Shown: in pieces, positions 33,189-44,027 of the stretch
Numbering within the stretch: the first letter of the stretch is position 1
How the letters are laid out: the number at the start of each line of letters is the position of its first letter
Assembly: GCA_038182865.1 (NCBI GenBank)
Contig: CP116226.1
Location: 930,001-994,000, forward strand
DNA from: Microbacterium enclense
Lineage (GTDB): Bacteria > Actinomycetota > Actinomycetes > Actinomycetales > Microbacteriaceae
Direction of reading: 5' to 3'
Length of the DNA: 64,000 nucleotides
Program-made: the position numbers and the translations under genes
The notes under the pieces: generated by a model
Told to the model about the DNA's origin: nothing
Databases searched by the model: none
The model's input: only the letters and a program-made list of their open reading frames with translations

Positions 33189-34282
33189 CACGCGCCCGCC
33201 GTCTTGAGGATGCTGCACGCGCCGCATGCGGCGCAGCCCGCGCGCTGGTCCTCGCCGCGCATGCCCGCCGCGTGCATGAGCTCGGCGACGCGCGAGGTGA
33301 TGTCGTCGACGACCGCCCGATGCGGTGCGGGAACCTTGTCGACGTCGGTGGCGAGCGTGCCCTTCAACGGGCGGAAGGGGACGACGAAGGGGTAGACCCC
33401 CATCTCGATGAGTTCGCGGGCCCCCTCGACCGCTTCGTCGGGGTCCTCCCCCATCCCCACGATGAGGTAGGTGGACACCTGGTTCCACCCGAAGACGCGG
33501 ACGGCCTCGCGCCACGCGGCGCGGTACTCGTCCATGCTCACGCGCGATTTTCCCGGCATCCATCGCCGACGGACCTCGTCGTCCATGGATTCGACATGGA
33601 TGCCGATGGAGCGGGCGCCCGCGTCGTAGAGGTCGGTGATGGCCTGCAGGTCGGCGGGCGGCTCGCACTGCACCTGGATCTCGAGCTGCGGCACCGCGGC
33701 CTTCACCGCCCGCACGCACCGGGCCAGGTGCTTGGCGCCCCGGTCCCACCCGTTGGAGGTGCCGGTGGTCATGACCATGTGCGTCACCCCGTCGAGCCGC
33801 ACCGCGGCCTCCGCCACCTCGGCGAGCATCGCGGGCGTCTTGACGGCGATCGTCGCCCCGGCCTCGAGCGAGGCCTCGATGGCACAGAACCGACAGCGCT
33901 CGCTCTCGTCGTAGCGCACGCAGGTCTGCACGACGGTCGTGGCGAGCACGTTCTTTCCATGCAGCTTCGCGATCTTGTCGTAGGCCACGCCCTCGGCGGT
34001 CTCGAGGTCGTAGAACCGCGGGCGGACGACCGGGGCGACGTCGAAGCCGAGGTCGGCCCCGTCGCGCGTGAGGCGCCCCGAGGCGGTGATCACGTACGGA
34101 CTGTTCGGGTTGAGGGGGATCGCCGCCCCCTCGCCGTCCACGACGAAGTGGCCGTCGTCGCTGGGGCCGGCCCCACCCGTGCGGCGCACGGGGGCGTCGC
34201 TGCGGACGCCGAGCAGGGCTAGGCTGACACGGGTCGAGACCCGGTCACGATCCACCGGTGCGAGCGCTGAAGCGTTGTCCAT
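33188..34282 (-). CDS. MSMEG_0568-type radical SAM protein
   Basis: 364 aa. The [4Fe-4S] ligands are Cys121, Cys130 and Cys133 (CVRYDESERCRFC), a Cx8Cx2C spacing instead of the usual Cx3Cx2C. TTGTSNGWDRG and LEIQVQCEPPADLQAI form the SAM barrel, and ESMDDEVRRRWMPGK resembles biotin-synthase/LipA-like members. A second cysteine cluster CAACGAC sits at the C-terminus (residues 350-356), possibly an auxiliary Fe-S site. It is the first gene of the nitrilase cluster, divergent from the LLM gene at 34492. Confidence 0.92.
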   Translation of the reverse strand: MDNASALAPVDRDRVSTRVSLALLGVRSDAPVRRTGGAGPSDDGHFVVDGEGAAIPLNPNSPYVITASGRLTRDGADLGFDVAPVVRPRFYDLETAEGVAYDKIAKLHGKNVLATTVVQTCVRYDESERCRFCAIEASLEAGATIAVKTPAMLAEVAEAAVRLDGVTHMVMTTGTSNGWDRGAKHLARCVRAVKAAVPQLEIQVQCEPPADLQAITDLYDAGARSIGIHVESMDDEVRRRWMPGKSRVSMDEYRAAWREAVRVFGWNQVSTYLIVGMGEDPDEAVEGARELIEMGVYPFVVPFRPLKGTLATDVDKVPAPHRAVVDDITSRVAELMHAAGMRGEDQRAGCAACGACSILKTAGA

Positions 34283-34491
34283 GCACTCCAGTAGAACGAC
34301 GGGGTGTTTCCAGACGACGTCGAGCGGATAGCGGTTCTGTTTCCGCGTCCTCCGTGTTCGAGAGCACCCCGGCTGGTCTGAGCGGCCGGCCCGTGGCATC
34401 CGGAGTCTCCTGCCACGCCCGAATCCGCCCGGCGATGACGGACCGTGACGGCCGGATCCCTCACGACGGGCGTCGCCGTTAGCGTGGCGGA

Positions 34492-35508
34492 GTGACCCGC
34501 CCTCTGCGCTCCCTCGGCTTCCTCACCATCGGCCTCTTCGACCGCGAGAACCCGCGGGCCGGGCACGAGACGACGTTGTCGATCATCGAGCGCGGCGAGC
34601 GCCTCGGCTTCGACAGCGCGTGGCTGCGCGACAGGCACCTGCAGTACGGCATCTCCTCTCCCGTGGCGGTGCTCGCCGCGGCATCCCAGCGCACCAGTCG
34701 CATCCGGCTCGGCACGGCCGTCATCCCGCTCGGGTGGGAGAACCCGCTGCGCCTCGCGGAAGACCTCGCGACCGTCGACGTGCTTACCGGCGGGCGCCTC
34801 GAGCCCGGTTTCTCGGTGGGTCCGCCCCGGCGCCTCGACGAGATCGCCCCCGCTCTCTACCCCGACACCGCCGATCACGAGGACTTCGGCTACGAGCGCC
34901 TCACGCGCCTGCGGCGCTTCCTCGCCGGGGAGCACGTGAGTCCGTTCGCGGGCACCGAGGGCATCGAGGAGTACTCCGAGCGCATCGAACCGCACTCCCC
35001 CGGCCTCGCGGAACGCCTCTGGTACGGCGCGGGAAGCCCCACCTCGACCACCTGGGCGGCCGAGAACGGCTTCCACCTGCTGACCAGCAGCGTCATCCAG
35101 TCGGTGCACTCGACCGACTTCGACGCCGAGCAGGACGCGCAGATCCGTCTCTATCGCGACACGCACCCCGACGGTGAGAACGCCCGGGTGTCGCAAGGGC
35201 TCGTCGTGGTGCCCACCGACACGGCGACGCCGGACCAGCGGAGGCGCTACGAGGCCTACGCGGAATCACGGCGGGGGCGGGTCGGCATCCCCCAGGGTCC
35301 GCGCGGGATGCTGTTCGCCGAAGACCTCGTGGGCACGTCGGAGCAGATCGCCGAGCGGCTGCTGTCGTCACGCTCGTTTCCGCAGGTCGACGAGGTGGCG
35401 TTCGCGCTGCCCTTCTCGTTCGCTCCCGACGACTACGCGCAGATCCTCGAAGACATCGCGGGCCGGCTGGGCCCGCTGCTCGGGTGGGCGCCGGAGACGC
35501 CCGCCTGA
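34492..35508 (+). CDS. LLM-class flavin-dependent oxidoreductase (KPN_01858-like)
   Basis: 338 aa luciferase-like monooxygenase. SLGFLTIGLFDRENPRAGHETTLSIIERGERLGFDSAWLRDRHLQYG, the AAASQRTSRIRLGTAVIPLGWENPLRLAEDLATVDVLTGGRLEPGFSVGPP block and GTSEQIAERL near the end are visible. The KPN_01858 subfamily assignment is from memory. It needs reduced FMN from elsewhere. The GTG at 34492 has GGCGGAG upstream. It is divergent from the nitrilase cluster and convergent with the aminotransferase gene. Confidence 0.88.
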   Translation: MTRPLRSLGFLTIGLFDRENPRAGHETTLSIIERGERLGFDSAWLRDRHLQYGISSPVAVLAAASQRTSRIRLGTAVIPLGWENPLRLAEDLATVDVLTGGRLEPGFSVGPPRRLDEIAPALYPDTADHEDFGYERLTRLRRFLAGEHVSPFAGTEGIEEYSERIEPHSPGLAERLWYGAGSPTSTTWAAENGFHLLTSSVIQSVHSTDFDAEQDAQIRLYRDTHPDGENARVSQGLVVVPTDTATPDQRRRYEAYAESRRGRVGIPQGPRGMLFAEDLVGTSEQIAERLLSSRSFPQVDEVAFALPFSFAPDDYAQILEDIAGRLGPLLGWAPETPA

Positions 35509-35527
35509 CGCGAGCGCAAGCACAGTT

Positions 35528-35582
35528 GAGTGTCCAGAACACCCGGACGATTTTTCGAGGCGTCCGGGTGTTTTGGACACTC
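35528..35582. repeat. Palindromic repeat, copy A (22-bp arms)
   Basis: Arms 35528-35549 and 35561-35582, beginning GAGTGTCCAGAACACC, pair with one mismatch around an 11-nt loop. It lies between the convergent LLM and aminotransferase genes, likely acting as a bidirectional terminator. Related copies are at 43725-43779 and 48488-48543. Confidence 0.8.
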
Positions 35583-35622
35583 GACGTGCACGTGGCGGAG
35601 GGGGAGGGGGCGTGCGGGCGGG

Positions 35623-36803
35623 TCAGCGCTGCCGCGCCACCGCACGCGCCAGCCGCGCCGCGGCCTCGCGGAGCAGCTCCTCGGACGTGTCGCCGTAGGC
35701 GAGGCGCAGGTGCCGGTCGGCATCGGTCCCCGGGCCGGAGGGGAAGAACGATCCGCGCTGGTACTCCACGCCCTCGGCGCTCGCGTCGGCGGCGAGCCGG
35801 TCGGCATCCACGCGGTCGTCCCGAAGGCGCGGCCAGAGGAACAGCCCGCCGTCGGGCACCGTGACGTCGAAGAAGCCGGATGCCGAGAGCGCCTCGGCCA
35901 GGGCATGGGCCCGCGCGCGGTACAGCTCTCGCGCGCCTCCGAGCACCCGGTCGAACAGACCCGCGTCGCTCGTCAGCAACTCAGCCACGACGGCCTGCAC
36001 GAAGGTCGACGAGTGCGAGTCCTGGCGGCTGCGCAGGGCCACGGCATCCGGGACCAGACGCTCGGGCAGCACGACCCACCCCAGACGCAGGCCCGGGCCG
36101 AGGGTCTTCGTGAAGGTGTTGACGTGGATGACGTGGTCGGAGTCGTGGAACGGCGCGAGCGACTCGGCCTCGCCGTGGAAGCGCAGCTCGCGGTAGGGGT
36201 CGTCGGCGAAGACGACGAAGCCGTATCTCTCGGCGAGGTCGACGAGCTCGCGGCGCCGGGCGGTGGGCAGCGACGACTGCGACGGGTTGTGGAACTCGGG
36301 CACCGTGTACACCGCCGCGGGGCGGGCGCCGGCCCGGAGCTCGGCCGCGAGCGCGTCGACATCGAGCCCCTCGGCCCCGACCCGAACCGGCAGCACCCGC
36401 GCGTCGGCGAGCTCGAGCCCCCGCAGGAACAGGGGGAACACCGGGTTGTCGACCGCGACGAGGTCGCCGCGCTCGAGCACGGTCTGCACGGCGATGGCGA
36501 GGCCGTGGAACCCGCCGTTGGTCACGAGCACGCGCTCCACGGGCACGCCTTCATGGGCGGCGATCCACTCGCGCAGCGCCGGGATGCCCTCGGTGCGCGA
36601 GTACTGCAGCGACGGTGCCCCCGGCGCGGCGAGCACTCGGGCCGTGGCCTCGGCCAGTTCGACGCTGGGCAGCACGGAGGGATCCGGGATGCCGCCGAGC
36701 AGCTCGATCGCGTCGGGGCGACGGTCGCGCAGGGTCTGGTCGCCGAACCCCTTCGGTGCGCTGAAGGCCCGGACGAGCGCGGGTCGGGTGGGGGCGAGAA
36801 GGG

Positions 36804-36807
<4 letters not shown>
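35623..36807 (-). CDS. PLP-dependent aminotransferase, class I/II
   Basis: 394 aa fold-type I enzyme. It has LVTNGGFHGLAIAVQ, AVDNPVFPLFLRGLELADARVLPVRVG, VYTVPEFHNPSQSSL, FADDPYRELRF and the Schiff-base Lys in NTFTKTLGPGLRLGW; a C-terminal Arg lies in DRHLRLAYG. The pattern is of the MocR/2-aminoadipate-type aminotransferases without an HTH domain. Start ATG 36807 overlaps the ABC ATPase stop by 4 nt, making it the last gene of the second transporter operon. It probably processes an imported amino compound (inference). Confidence 0.92.
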
Positions 36808-38458
<1,651 letters not shown>

Positions 38459-38462
<4 letters not shown>

Positions 38463-39307
38463 GACGTCCTCCGGAGCCAGCGGCTGATGCGGTTGATCGA
38501 GAGCACGGTGACCACCGTGACCAGCGCCGGCCAGACCACGAGCCAGGGAGCGCGGGGGTAGTCCTTCCCGGCGGAGATGAGCAGACCCCAGTCCGACGCC
38601 GGGGGCGGGTCCCCATAGCCGAGGAACGCCAGGCCCGCGATGACGAGGATCGACAGGCCGAACTGCAGCACCGCGAGGGGGATCAACGAGCGCGAGGCGT
38701 TGGGGAGAACGTGCCGGAACAGCACGTGCAGCGTCGACCCGCCCTGAAGCCGCGCCGCCTCGACGAAGACCGAGGAGCGCACGCGCAGCACCTCGGAGCG
38801 CATGACCCGGGCGAAAACCGCCACGGCCGAGACGCCGGTGGCGATCGCGGCGTTGATGGTCTGGAAGCCCAGCGAGCTGACGATCACGACCGCGAGCAGG
38901 AACGCGGGGATCGCCAGCAGCACGTCGACGAAGCGGGCGAGCACGGTGTCGGTCCACGACCCGAGGAAGCCCGCGAGGAGGCCGATGAGCCCGCCGACGA
39001 CCACCCCGATCGTCACCGCGACGAGCGCGCTCGTCACCGACGATTGCGCGCCGTAGACGATGCGGGCGAACAGGTCGCGTCCGAGATGGTCGGTGCCGAG
39101 CAGGTGCGCGGCGCTCGGCGGCTGCAGCTTGTCGGCCGGCACGCCCTGCGCCGGGTTCTGCGAGGTGAACAGCGTGGGCGCGAGCGAGAAGGCCACGACC
39201 ACGGCGACGACCACGAACGAGACGATGACGCCGACCGGCACGGCGAGACGGATGCCGCGGGCGCGGGCGGTCACGACGCGCGCCGGAGACGTGAGGGCGG
39301 CGGTCAT
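38459..39307 (-). CDS. Oligopeptide-type ABC transporter permease (DppC/OppC), second module
   Basis: 282 aa. TM1 near residues 22-45 is followed by PPSAAHLLGTDHLGRDLFARIVYGAQSS, the OppC hallmark, and the EAARLQGGSTLHVLFRHVLPN EAA loop. About six membrane helices. The start overlaps the DppB stop by 4 nt and its stop overlaps the ATPase start. Confidence 0.93.
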
Positions 39308-40320
39308 ACGACGCTCACCTCCTCACGCAGCAGCGGCGCGGGTTCTTCGGCAGCGGGGGCGGCGACCGTGCGCCCGCGCGAGCCGACCGACACCCGCGGG
39401 TCGAGCAGCGGGTACGCGAGGTCGGCGATCAAGTTCACGACGACGAACACGATCGCGGCGAGCGAGACCACCGCCTGCAGAACGGGAAGGTCTTGGCTGG
39501 CCACGGCCTGCTCAACGAGCGTGCCGATACCCACCCGTCCGAAGATCGCCTCGGTGATGAGGGCCCCGCCGAGCAGCTCGCCGACGATGAGTGCGAGCAC
39601 GGTCACGGTCGGCAGCGCCGAGGGCTTCACGAGGTGGCGGAGGAACAGCGCCCCCTGCCCGAGGCCGCGCGAGCGGGCCACGGCGACGTACTCCTGCCGC
39701 GACTCGTGGTCGAGCGAGGCGATGAGCACCTCGGCCAGCTGCGCCGAGACCGGGATGCCGAGCGCCACCGCCGCGAAGAACGTGCCCCAGGGCGTCTCGG
39801 TGTCGATCATGCTGAACAGCCCGAGCCCGAAGGCGAACACGTGGATCAGCAGCAGGCCGATGACGAAGTTCGGGACCGACAGGAACAGCGAGGGCAGCGA
39901 GCGCAGCACGCCCTGGCCGAAGCGCGGGGGAAGGAACTGCGTGCCGTACGCGATCGCAACGGCGAGCACGATGGCCACCAGCAGAGCCGCAGCCGCAAGG
40001 CTGAGAGTCGAGCCGAGCGCGTCGAGCACGAGGGTTCCGACGGGAAGGTTCGAGCGCAGCGAGACGCCCAGGTCGCCCACCACGAAGCGTCCGAGCGAAG
40101 ACCCGAGCTGCACCCACCACGGCTGGTCGAGGCCGTAGTACGCCACGATGCGGGCGATGTCGTCTTCGGTGAAGCCGTTGTCGGGGTTGCGCAGGGTGCT
40201 CGTGATCGGGTCGCCGGGCAAAATGCTGATCACGACGAACGTGAACAGGTACGCCAGCAGCACGACGACGATGGCCTGGCCGGTGCGCCGCAGCGCGAAG
40301 CGGCCGTAGGTGCGGAGCAT
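39304..40320 (-). CDS. Oligopeptide-type ABC transporter permease (DppB/OppB), second module
   Basis: 338 aa. FALRRTGQAIVVVLLAYLFTFVVISILPGDP is the DppB start, then VAYYGLDQPWWVQLGSSLGRFVVGDLGVS; the permease core carries VAVARSRGLGQGALFLRHLVKP and FGRVGIGTLVEQAVASQD. GAGGAGAGC precedes the ATG at 40320. It follows the binding-protein gene by 70 nt. It forms the membrane channel with the product of 38459. Confidence 0.93.
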   Translation of the reverse strand: MLRTYGRFALRRTGQAIVVVLLAYLFTFVVISILPGDPITSTLRNPDNGFTEDDIARIVAYYGLDQPWWVQLGSSLGRFVVGDLGVSLRSNLPVGTLVLDALGSTLSLAAAALLVAIVLAVAIAYGTQFLPPRFGQGVLRSLPSLFLSVPNFVIGLLLIHVFAFGLGLFSMIDTETPWGTFFAAVALGIPVSAQLAEVLIASLDHESRQEYVAVARSRGLGQGALFLRHLVKPSALPTVTVLALIVGELLGGALITEAIFGRVGIGTLVEQAVASQDLPVLQAVVSLAAIVFVVVNLIADLAYPLLDPRVSVGSRGRTVAAPAAEEPAPLLREEVSVV

Positions 40321-40390
40321 GCTCTCCTCCTCTCGTCTCGGGGAACGGGACCGGGGGACGGATGCCGTGGCATCCCTCCCCCGACCGGTG

Positions 40391-42037
40391 TCAGCCGTTG
40401 AGCCAGGTGTCCAGGTAGTACGCGTAGGCGAGGCCGTTGTAGCTGACGCCACTCACCTCGGGGGCCTGCACGTAGACGCGCTGCACGATCTGCGTGAGCG
40501 GGACGAAGTAGCCCTGGTCGAGCACGTACCCCTGCAGCTCGTCGGCGACCTTCGCGCGGGCGTCACGGTCGGTGGCCGTGGCGATCTTGGTCGACAGGTC
40601 GTTGAGCGTGGCATCCGAGGTGCCGACCTTGAACCAGTCCTCGTCGCCCTTCTTCTGCGAGGTGAGCACGCCCGCGACGGTTCCGACGTCGACGAAGCTG
40701 CGCGTGATCTCGTTCGCCGGGATCGTCGCGTTGCCGATGACCTTCTGGCCGTAGGTCGGCACGTCGTACGTCTCGAGGTTCACGTCGAACCCGAGGCTCG
40801 TGAGCTGCTGGTCGACGAGCTCGTCGACCGACTGCGAGGCCTGCAGGTACGGGTTGGGGTAGAGCGTGAACGACAGCTTCTGGCCGTTCTTCGTCCGCAC
40901 CCCGTCAGAGCCCTTCACCCAGCCGGCCTCGTCGAGCAGGGCCGCAGCCTTGTCGGGGTCGTAGGCGAAGTCGGCGCTGTGGTCGGTGGCCTCGGGCACG
41001 GTGCTCTGGAAAAGCGACTCGGCCGCGAACCAGTCGGGGGTGTAGACCGTCGAGAGGATCTCGTCGCGGTCGATGCCGTGCTGCACGGCCTGACGCACCT
41101 TGACGTCGTCGAAGGGGGCGACGGTGGTGTTGAGGGCGTAGCCGTTGACGAAGCCGAGGTAGCGGGGCGTCTCGACGGTCAGGCCCTCCTGCTTCAGAGC
41201 CTCGAGGTCTTGCGGGCTGGCGTTGTACGCCACCTGCGCCTGGCCCGATTCCACCGACGCGGTGCGCAGCGTCGGCTCGGCGACCTGCTTGTACGTGATG
41301 GTGTCGAGGTACGCCGCGCCCTCGTGGCCGACGGCCTCGGGACCCCAGTCGTAGTCGTCGCGCTTCTTCAACACGACGCTGTCGCCCTCGGCGACCTTCT
41401 CGACGACGAACGGGCCGCTGCCGATGTCCTTCGTGAGGTCGGCTTGCTCGGCGGCGGGCAGAGCAAGGGTCGCCGGCGAGATGAGGATCGAGCCGTGGTA
41501 CGCCAGCGTCGGGATGAAACTCAGGGTCGGAGCCGAGAACGACACCTTCACCGTCGTGGCATCCACCGCCTCTGCTCCGGCGTAGTTCGCCGAGGGGAAC
41601 AGACCGATGCGGTTGATGCCGTCGTCGGGCCGCCCCTTCGCCCAGATGTCGATGTTCGCCACGACCGCGGCGGCATCCAGCGGCGTGCCGTCGGAGAAGG
41701 TCACGCCCTCCTTGAGGTGGAGGGTGAACTCGGTCTTGTCGGCGTTCTCGTCCCAGCTCTCGGCGATCCACGGGCTGAGGTTCCCCTCGGCGTCGACGTA
41801 GACGAGCTTGTCGGTGAGGTTGCCCCAGATCTGGCCCTGGTAGCTGGAGATCGCGCTGTTGTTGGGGATCCAGGTGGCACCGAGCGAGTCGATGAGGAAG
41901 ACGAGGTCGCCGCCGGGCTTCGGCGTGGAGCTCTCGGCCGGGGCGGCGGAGGTCCCCGCGCCACACCCGCTGAGCAGGACGGCGCCGACGGTGAGGGCGG
42001 AAGCGACGCCGAGGAGGCGTCGGAAACGAGTGGTCAT
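40391..42037 (-). CDS. ABC transporter substrate-binding protein, family 5, second module
   Basis: 548 aa lipoprotein: signal peptide with lipobox LLSGC (Cys about residue 25), then a Ser/Ala/Pro linker. The SBP_bac_5 domain has GGDLVFLIDSLGATWIPNN, WIAESWDENADKTEFTLHLKEGVTFSDGTPLDAAAV, GSGPFVVEKV, YDPDKAAALLDEAGW and YFVPLTQIVQRVYV. It is divergent in sequence from the protein at 17053, so the two modules probably bind different ligands. It is preceded by the FAD oxidoreductase gene 26 nt upstream in the same operon. Confidence 0.93.
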   Translation of the reverse strand: MTTRFRRLLGVASALTVGAVLLSGCGAGTSAAPAESSTPKPGGDLVFLIDSLGATWIPNNSAISSYQGQIWGNLTDKLVYVDAEGNLSPWIAESWDENADKTEFTLHLKEGVTFSDGTPLDAAAVVANIDIWAKGRPDDGINRIGLFPSANYAGAEAVDATTVKVSFSAPTLSFIPTLAYHGSILISPATLALPAAEQADLTKDIGSGPFVVEKVAEGDSVVLKKRDDYDWGPEAVGHEGAAYLDTITYKQVAEPTLRTASVESGQAQVAYNASPQDLEALKQEGLTVETPRYLGFVNGYALNTTVAPFDDVKVRQAVQHGIDRDEILSTVYTPDWFAAESLFQSTVPEATDHSADFAYDPDKAAALLDEAGWVKGSDGVRTKNGQKLSFTLYPNPYLQASQSVDELVDQQLTSLGFDVNLETYDVPTYGQKVIGNATIPANEITRSFVDVGTVAGVLTSQKKGDEDWFKVGTSDATLNDLSTKIATATDRDARAKVADELQGYVLDQGYFVPLTQIVQRVYVQAPEVSGVSYNGLAYAYYLDTWLNG

Positions 42038-42063
42038 AGGAATCCTCGAGCTGTGGGGAAGAG

Positions 42064-43479
42064 TTACAGGGCTTTTCCGGGGTTGAACAGTCCGGCCGGG
42101 TCGAGCGCGTCCTTGATCGCGAGCTGCGCCGTGCGCACACGCGCCGCGAGCTCTTCGGCGGCGAGGGCGCGCTTGACCGTGCCGATGCCGTGTTCGCCGC
42201 TGACGGTGCCGCCGACCGAGAGCGCGGCGCGCACCAGGGCGTCGGCGGCCTCGTGCAGCACCGCGGGGACGACCGTCGGGTCAGCACCCTCGGGGATCGG
42301 CAGGGTGATCACGGGATGCAGGTTGCCGTCGCCGGCGTGGGCGACGGCGCTGACCGCCACGCCGTAGCGCGCGGCGATGTCGGGGAACACGGCGAAGACG
42401 TCGGCGATACGCGACTTCGGCACGGCGACGTCGCCGCCGACGAACCAGGTTCCCTCGCCCAGGCGGCGGCCCGACCGGCGCAGTTCCCACAGCACCTCGG
42501 CCTCCGTGTCGCTCTCGACCCGGACGCGGGCACCGACCGCCTCGAGCGCGATCGTCAGCTCGGCGGTCTGTTCGTCGATGCCGAAGCCGTCGAGCTCGAT
42601 GAGCAGCAGGGCCGCTCCGCGCGCCCGGAGCCCGGAGTCGTTCGCCGCGTCGATGCCCTCGAGCGTGGGCTGGTCGAGGAACTCGATGACGCTCGGGCGC
42701 ACCCGCGAGGCGGTGATGGCGCCGATGGCCGCCGCGCCCTCGGCCGTGGAGCCGAAGAACGCCGTGACCGTGCGGCGGGCGACGGGCAGTGGGCGGATGC
42801 GCACCGTCGCGCGCACGACGATGCCGAGCACCCCCTCCGATCCCACGAACAGCGAGACGAGGTCGAGACCCGCGACGCCCTTGATCGAGCGATGGCCCAC
42901 CGAGACGAGACTGCCGTCGGCGAGCACGACGTCGAGGGCGAGCACCGACTCGCGGGTGACGCCGTACTTCGCGCAGCGCAGGCCCCCGGCGTTGGTCGCG
43001 ATGTTGCCGCCGATGCTCGAGATGCGCCAGCTGGCGGGGTCGGGAGCGTAGAACAGGCCGAGCGGGCTGAGGCGTTCGTTGAGTGCGGCGTTGAGCACGC
43101 CGGGCTCGACCACGGCGACCTCGTCGGCGGGCGAGATCTCGACGATGCGGTTGAGCCGGTCGGTCGCGATGACGAGCTGGTCGTCGTTCGCCGAGGCGCC
43201 GCCCGACAAGCCCGTGCCGGCACCGCGCGGGACGATGCTGACACCGTGACGGACGGCGAGGCGCACGAGCTGCTGGACCTCGCCCGCGGTCGCGGGGAAA
43301 GCCACCGCGGGCCCGCCCTGCGGTGCGGCGCCGTGACGCGGTGCGGTAGCGGCGTCGTGCGCGAACGCGGACGTCTCGGGGGACGGCGGGCGTACCTCGA
43401 TGTCGGGCGCGTCGCGCTCGATGTCGTCGAGCAGGGCGGAGAGGCCCGTGCGCGGGGCTGTCGCGGTGGAAGCGCTCAT
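42064..43479 (-). CDS. FAD-linked oxidoreductase (GlcD/D-lactate dehydrogenase type)
   Basis: 471 aa. The PCMH-type FAD domain shows VPRGAGTGLSGGA, SSIGGNIATNAGGLRCAKYG and GSEGVLGIV. The FAD-oxidase C-terminal domain has the HAGDGNLHP metal-ligand His and SGEHGIGTVKR. Enzymes of this type oxidise 2-hydroxy acids such as glycolate or D-lactate. It is the first gene of the second transporter operon, so the cargo or its product may be a hydroxy acid (inference). Heptameric 20-bp-spaced repeats lie upstream. Confidence 0.92.
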   Translation of the reverse strand: MSASTATAPRTGLSALLDDIERDAPDIEVRPPSPETSAFAHDAATAPRHGAAPQGGPAVAFPATAGEVQQLVRLAVRHGVSIVPRGAGTGLSGGASANDDQLVIATDRLNRIVEISPADEVAVVEPGVLNAALNERLSPLGLFYAPDPASWRISSIGGNIATNAGGLRCAKYGVTRESVLALDVVLADGSLVSVGHRSIKGVAGLDLVSLFVGSEGVLGIVVRATVRIRPLPVARRTVTAFFGSTAEGAAAIGAITASRVRPSVIEFLDQPTLEGIDAANDSGLRARGAALLLIELDGFGIDEQTAELTIALEAVGARVRVESDTEAEVLWELRRSGRRLGEGTWFVGGDVAVPKSRIADVFAVFPDIAARYGVAVSAVAHAGDGNLHPVITLPIPEGADPTVVPAVLHEAADALVRAALSVGGTVSGEHGIGTVKRALAAEELAARVRTAQLAIKDALDPAGLFNPGKAL

Positions 43480-43563
43480 GGGCGGGCCTCTCTGGGCGGG
43501 GACGGGAGTGCAGCCGAAGGTAGGACGATGCCGGCGCCGCCCTCACCTCGGCAGAAACGCACC

Positions 43564-43610
43564 GTCGTGATGCGTCATGGTCTGTCACGACGCGTCGCGG
43601 GGCGTCACGA
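43564..43610. promoter_or_regulatory. 20-bp-spaced heptamers and shared motif upstream of second module
   Basis: GTCGTGA, GTCACGA and GTCACGA start at 43564, 43584 and 43604, exactly 20 bp apart. Positions 43564-43578 (GTCGTGATGCGTCAT) match the motif at 22460-22474. The heptamers lie 85-131 nt upstream of the FAD oxidoreductase start, in the divergent region. Confidence 0.4.
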
Positions 43611-43724
43611 ACGAGCGCGCGAGCGGGCGTCCCGCTACGCTCGCGCGCCGCCGTTGCGCCCCCGCCCCGTCCGTCGCAGCTCCGCGCCCCGCCCGCCCCG
43701 CCCCGCCCCGCCCGACATGCAGCT

Positions 43725-43779
43725 GAGTGTCCAAAACACCCGGACGAATTTTCGCGGCGTCCGGGTTTCTTGGACACTC
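43725..43779. repeat. Palindromic repeat, copy B (degenerate)
   Basis: Arms 43725-43746 and 43758-43779 pair with about three mismatches and match copies at 35528 and 48488 in sequence and layout. Unlike those, it sits in a divergent region. Its right arm is also the first unit of the tandem array 43756-43907. Confidence 0.7.
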
Positions 43780-43907
43780 GACGGCAGATGCGCGGCGTGT
43801 GGCACACGGCGTCCAGGTTTCTGGGACACCCAGCGGCAGATGCGCGACGTGTGGCACGCGGCGTCCGGGTTTCTTGGACACTCGACGCGCGAATGCGCCA
43901 CCGAGCG
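43756..43907. repeat. Three tandem 52-bp repeats derived from palindrome arm
   Basis: Units start at 43756, 43808 and 43860 with GGCGTCCGGG or GGCGTCCAGG, TTTCTTGGACACTCGACG-like core and a GGCAGATGCGCG spacer; the third copy diverges near its end. The periodicity is exactly 52 bp. Short ORFs over it are not believed to be genes. The repeat lies between divergent operons of the second module. Confidence 0.75.
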
Positions 43908-44027
43908 CGCCACCGCGTAACAATGACGTCTCGCGGCGCTGCGTTACGACGGTGATTGTGTCGTCGCGACACCGGCGGCACAGTGGGCCTCTCAGCGGGA
44001 CCGCCCCGCCGCGAGAGGATCCCCCCG

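Noticed and set aside
34306..34343. GlnR box upstream of the radical SAM gene
   Set aside because: Two GTTTC half-sites are 33 bp apart in the right register, but the two inner pentamers do not match GTnAC or GAAAC.
43756..43907. CRISPR array
   Set aside because: Units are directly abutting 52-bp repeats without unique spacers, only three, and no cas gene is present.
43585..43923. Short ORFs over the repeat array (for example 112 codons on the minus strand)
   Set aside because: They are translations of the 52-bp repeats and palindrome, without ribosome sites.
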